A DNA stretch of 64,000 bases from Mermis nigrescens (lineage: Eukaryota; Nematoda; Enoplea; Mermithida; Mermithidae): the NCBI GenBank assembly GCA_036768485.1, contig JAVLUZ010000143.1:2475633-2539632 (forward strand). Reading direction: 5' to 3'. Positions within the stretch are counted from its first letter, which is position 1; each line of letters begins with the position of its first letter. Under the pieces are notes generated by a model that was given only the letters and a program-made list of their open reading frames with translations, ran no database searches and was not told the origin of the DNA. The translations under genes and the position numbers were made by a program. This document shows, one piece after another, positions 60,895 through 64,000 of this stretch.

Positions 60895-63064
60895 ACTTAT
60901 AAACGTACCATCCCTAATTCTGCTCATATGTACCTACCTGAACAGATTTTCGATTTATGTACTTCCCAGACAGGAGATGTTAAGAAACTATGTAAAAAAC
61001 AGCTGCATTGGTAAAGCGCGAAGTAGCATTACTTAAGCAAGAAAGCAGTGTTAGCATACAAGTCATGGTAAGGACGAAAAGTTCAATAGCGACTTTTTAT
61101 ATTATGGAGGAATCGTATTTGCGTATTTATTTGTATATTATGTACTTTTAGCAAAACATTGATTTTAAGAATAAGGAGCAATACAGAAATAATTTATTCT
61201 CGTTCAGTGATTTTCCTATGGGGGCGATACCCCAAACTTTTTTTCAAAAACAGTCAAAAAAATGTGCACAAAGTTGCTCTTAACGTGCAAAATGGCGTTT
61301 TTTAGCGTTTGACGTTGTCTGCTATTATTTAAAATCGCGTTTGACGCAATATTTTTTCAAAAAATTTTGAAATTTGATTTCAGCGAAAATCCGGCGGAAA
61401 ATTTGTGAAATTTAGGCGAAAAAACGTTGGAAAGCTTGATTTACTGCTTTATTTCCTGTATTTACAGCGCTTGACGTGGAACGTCGAAAATTTTAAAAAG
61501 TTATGGTTGCAAATATAATAAATCTATGCTGAAATAGGTTTTTCTGCTCTTGACATTGTTTTGAAACCTAGTCCATGAGAAAAAATGGCTCCTAGGTCGC
61601 CAAGAAAGCAAATAAAAGTCATTAATAGGTATTATTCGGCGCGAAGCACCGGAAAAGTTAAAGAAATTATGATCACTGACGGCCAAAAATCATTGCAAAT
61701 TACATATTCGTTCTAAATCTCGTCGACTATTTTGGACCAATAGGAGCCGCCCCCTTAAATCCGCCCCTGTTCTCGCTATAAAAACCGTCATGATCTACTT
61801 TGCCTTATAATATAACCTCAGAAACCCTTAATTCATTTGTTTAGTAATCCTGATCAAGGATAAGTAAATAACGTGGAGGATATCTAGCTCCTTTAAAAAA
61901 GATACAAAAACACTTACATATGTATATCCTTCATTAACCCTGCAGAAAATTGTAGACTATCCTTTAAGGGCTCAAAAATGGTGAATAGGCATCACAAATA
62001 TCGTTTTCAGGCGTTCCTGACAATCCTCTACAACATAAAAACAAAAATAAAAAAATCGCCCCTCCGCTGAAGGATCCGGGCGATTTTGGTCAAAAATAAT
62101 ACGTTTTTGTGTTTTCAAGCAATTTTGACCGAATTCGCCTGATAAATACTACTATTTTAGTATAATTCCATTTCACCCCATCCTGGCCTTCATAACCTTG
62201 TGCAGCTATCCTAAGGGTGGGGTGTGTTAAAAACATCTCTAGGGTCAAACCTACCATCTTTCAAGTCTCTATTACTCGAGTGATACAAACTACGCTAGAA
62301 GTAGGTTATTCACGATAAAATGAAAATAGCTCACAGAATCACATATCGAAAGGCTTTTTGGGTTTTCTGTAGGCCTGCTCGTGACAGCAGCTTCAGAATA
62401 TCACGACTGAACATAAGGTTTGGTTGCGACCGAAGCAATAGATCAGACAAGTCTAATAAAAACCTAGAAAGAAAATACAGAAATAACGATGCATACGGCT
62501 TTTTTCGCACCTGCATAAGTAGATTTAACATTGACATTTCGTTCACACATTAAGCAGCACCAGACAGGTGTGATGCACATATTAGTGCACATCAAATCGG
62601 TCGCTCATAATCAGAGAAATCTGTTCTTTACATTCTAGTCCACCGTAGGACGACAGAAGAAACGGGATTTTCGAGCTACGTATATGCTTTTTCTGCGTAT
62701 TTTAAAGAGAACTTCATCGCAAAGTAAGCATGTTTCTAACTTCAAAAATATAAGTAGCGTCGTCCATACATGAAACGGCTCGGAAATTCGGATGGGGGTC
62801 CCCGGCCATTTTTAGGAGAGGGGGTAAATGACCTCCATTTTTTGGCCAAAAACGGCCAAAAAACACATAAAAAGGCCAGAAAATTCGATTTCTTCCAAAA
62901 ATCGGAGGGAAGAGTCTAAATTTCCTGACTTTGGCGGGTAGGGGGAGAGGGCCGCCTTTGAGTAGGAGCCCCATTCCCCTCTTAAATGTGAGGTGTCGTC
63001 CTACATCACACCTTACGAAACTTCCTGGCGGCAATACTTGCATAAATAAAGTTTCATGAGACAT
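60422..63064 (-). CDS. Possible small three-exon gene, unknown function
   Basis: Three candidate exons, all phase 0 to phase 0, give 122 residues: 63064-63017 (MSHETLFMQVLPPGSF, donor GTAAGG), 62510-62343 (VRKKPYASLFLYFLSRFLLD, LSDLLLRSQPNLMFSRDILK, LLSRAGLQKTQKAFRY, donor GTGATT) and 60574-60422 (FYSMPQVPECASDNEFMNSI, QNNELPPYDKQIPCKNSSSS, LIEFKVKKEG, stop). The last exon has a clear acceptor (AATCACGCAG), and AATAAA follows its stop within 10 bases. The middle exon has a hydrophobic/Leu-rich half and then a basic helix. No known family is recognised. Exons may be missing in the 1.8 kb intron or upstream of 63064. The phase agreement is the main support. Confidence 0.42.
60785..60894. repeat. 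(AAAT)n microsatellite
   Basis: About 27 tetranucleotide units with a few changes, in the intron of the putative small gene. Confidence 0.97.
61205..61769. mobile_element. hAT-type MITE with 8-bp target duplication
   Basis: Left end CAGTGATTTTCCTATGGGGG, right end CAGGGGCGGATTTAAGGGG read from that side. Flanking TTCTCGTT and TTCTCGCT match in 7 of 8. 565 bp with CGGCGCGAAGCACCG inside. Lies in the intron of the putative small gene. Confidence 0.75.
61925..62060. repeat. Partial family A repeat
   Basis: 'GGGCTCAAAAATGGTGAATA' and 'GTTCCTGACAATCCTCTA' blocks in reverse orientation. Confidence 0.5.
62343..62510 (-). CDS. Candidate internal exon of unknown gene
   Basis: Exactly 56 codons between acceptor TTATGCAG and donor GTGATT, open throughout, with mixed composition. 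It is in phase with both the upstream and the downstream candidate exons. Confidence 0.45.
62770..62985. repeat. Interspersed repeat family C
   Basis: CATACATGAAACGGCTCGGA to CCCTCTTAAATGTGAGG, a full-length copy that stops about 30 bases from the candidate first exon of the small gene. Confidence 0.7.
63017..63064 (-). CDS. Candidate first coding exon of unknown gene
   Basis: Sixteen codons from ATG to a GTAAGG donor, phase 0. It is short, so weakly supported alone; the phase fit to the next exon is the reason for listing it. It may extend upstream, because CTAAG just before the ATG could act as an acceptor. Confidence 0.3.
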
Positions 63065-63089
63065 ATTCTTAGGTCAGGACGTATAGGTG

Positions 63090-63510
63090 CACAAAGTCAG
63101 ATTCGGCAGCAAGTGGGGGGGGTGAAATCCCAGAAATCCAAAACAGTTAATACAACGTTCACGATGGTTTGCTGTTTCAACGACCAAAATGGTCAAAATA
63201 GCCTATTTAAGGGTTTTTTCGTGGTAATATCGAATTTTAAAGGCATTTTTAGTCCATCTTGACCGCGTTATATCACTTTTAGCACTAAAAAATACAGAAA
63301 ATGATCAATTTTGGGCGCCTTTTCAAGTAGAAAGTACATTAAACTACTAAGCCGGCGCTTGCGCTGGAAACATTTTGACGTTTTTGCTGCTTTTGACCTC
63401 AAAAATGTGCAAAAAACGTTCCGTCAGCTCAAAATCGCCGGACAGTACTTGCCTGGCTGACCCCTCAGCGGATGGTAATACCCCCACAACCCCGTCTATG
63501 TGCATGTATG
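63090..63510. repeat. Interspersed repeat family H, reverse orientation
   Basis: The reverse of the 36320-36725 blocks, with CCGGCGCTTGCGCTGG inside. Confidence 0.6.
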
Positions 63511-63589
63511 TCAGGACATTAGTCATTTTTAAAGCGCTTAAATTAAATTTAAAAATTTTTCGAAGTCAACTTAACTTAACAGCAACAAC

Positions 63590-63668
63590 AAAAACGTAAA
63601 CAACAACAACAATAATAATAATAATAACATCATTAAAAACAACAAAACAAGAGCAACAATAAATAAAA
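63590..63668. repeat. (AAC)n/(AAT)n simple repeat
   Basis: AACAACAACAACAATAATAATAATAA and similar triplet runs; simple sequence. Confidence 0.85.
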
Positions 63669-64000
63669 GGTATAAGAAAATTTCTCTGATTCATGTATAT
63701 AAATACATTTAGGCTAAGAGTGCAGAATATGGATTCCGTCACAAATTGTTAAAAATCAGTCTGAAAAGTTCGGATTTCTTGCATAACTTGCAGAAATCGT
63801 TAAAATATGACGCAGAAAAAGTTTCATAAAAATCCGTCTAATATTGAGGGAGCTATAGGGCTCTAAAGTTCACAATTTAACAATGCTCAAGAATAGGGAC
63901 TTTTGACATTGATTCTCTGAGTCGGTTTTTTCCTTAATTTTATATTTTGCTATCTTATTTTCCTTGCGACTTTTTATCATTGCATTTATATCAAATAAAG

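Overview
This window is metazoan nuclear DNA: AT-rich, with protein-coding information split into short exons bounded by GT..AG introns, and with dense DNA-transposon debris. The mix of hAT-type miniature elements, mariner/Tc1-type elements with a DD37D-like transposase, and a Penelope-like GIY-YIG fragment fits an invertebrate, probably an arthropod. I cannot name the species from the sequence. All coding exons I can support with confidence are on the minus strand, so the genes run from high to low coordinates.

Layout. (1) 63064-60422: a possible small three-exon gene of unknown function; its intron phases agree and a polyadenylation signal follows the stop. (2) 57451-30039: a 13-exon gene for an M3-family (oligopeptidase A / mitochondrial intermediate peptidase type) protein. 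The exons join in phase throughout, but the zinc-binding HExxH motif reads TALGD and the third ligand position reads Lys, so the product looks like a pseudopeptidase. The last ~55 residues usual for the family were not found. (3) 21200-4299: 12 exons of an ABCB8-type mitochondrial half-transporter, from a basic N-terminus through the membrane domain to Walker B. The P-loop is disrupted at the exon 9/10 junction, and the D-loop/H-loop exon is missing from the window. (4) 2306-1912: two exons forming the C-terminus of an unrecognised protein, lying between two minisatellite arrays that are reverse complements of each other.

Introns and intergenic DNA are mostly repeats. Several elements have clear termini and target-site duplications: hAT-type copies at 16752-17106, 19425-20008, 47913-48520, 57667-59388 and 61205-61769, a nested pair at 50572-53490 / 51590-53121, a mariner at 39757-41436, and TA-flanked non-autonomous elements at 2968-4151 and 14876-15455. 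Several interspersed families share a short GGCGC-TTC-GCGCC hairpin.

The two large genes have no evident shared pathway. The ABC transporter would act in the mitochondrial inner membrane. The M3 relatives include a mitochondrial processing peptidase, but no targeting signal could be judged here because the true N-terminus is uncertain. Exon coordinates were derived by eye from splice-site consensus, phase arithmetic and family similarity; no alignment was run.
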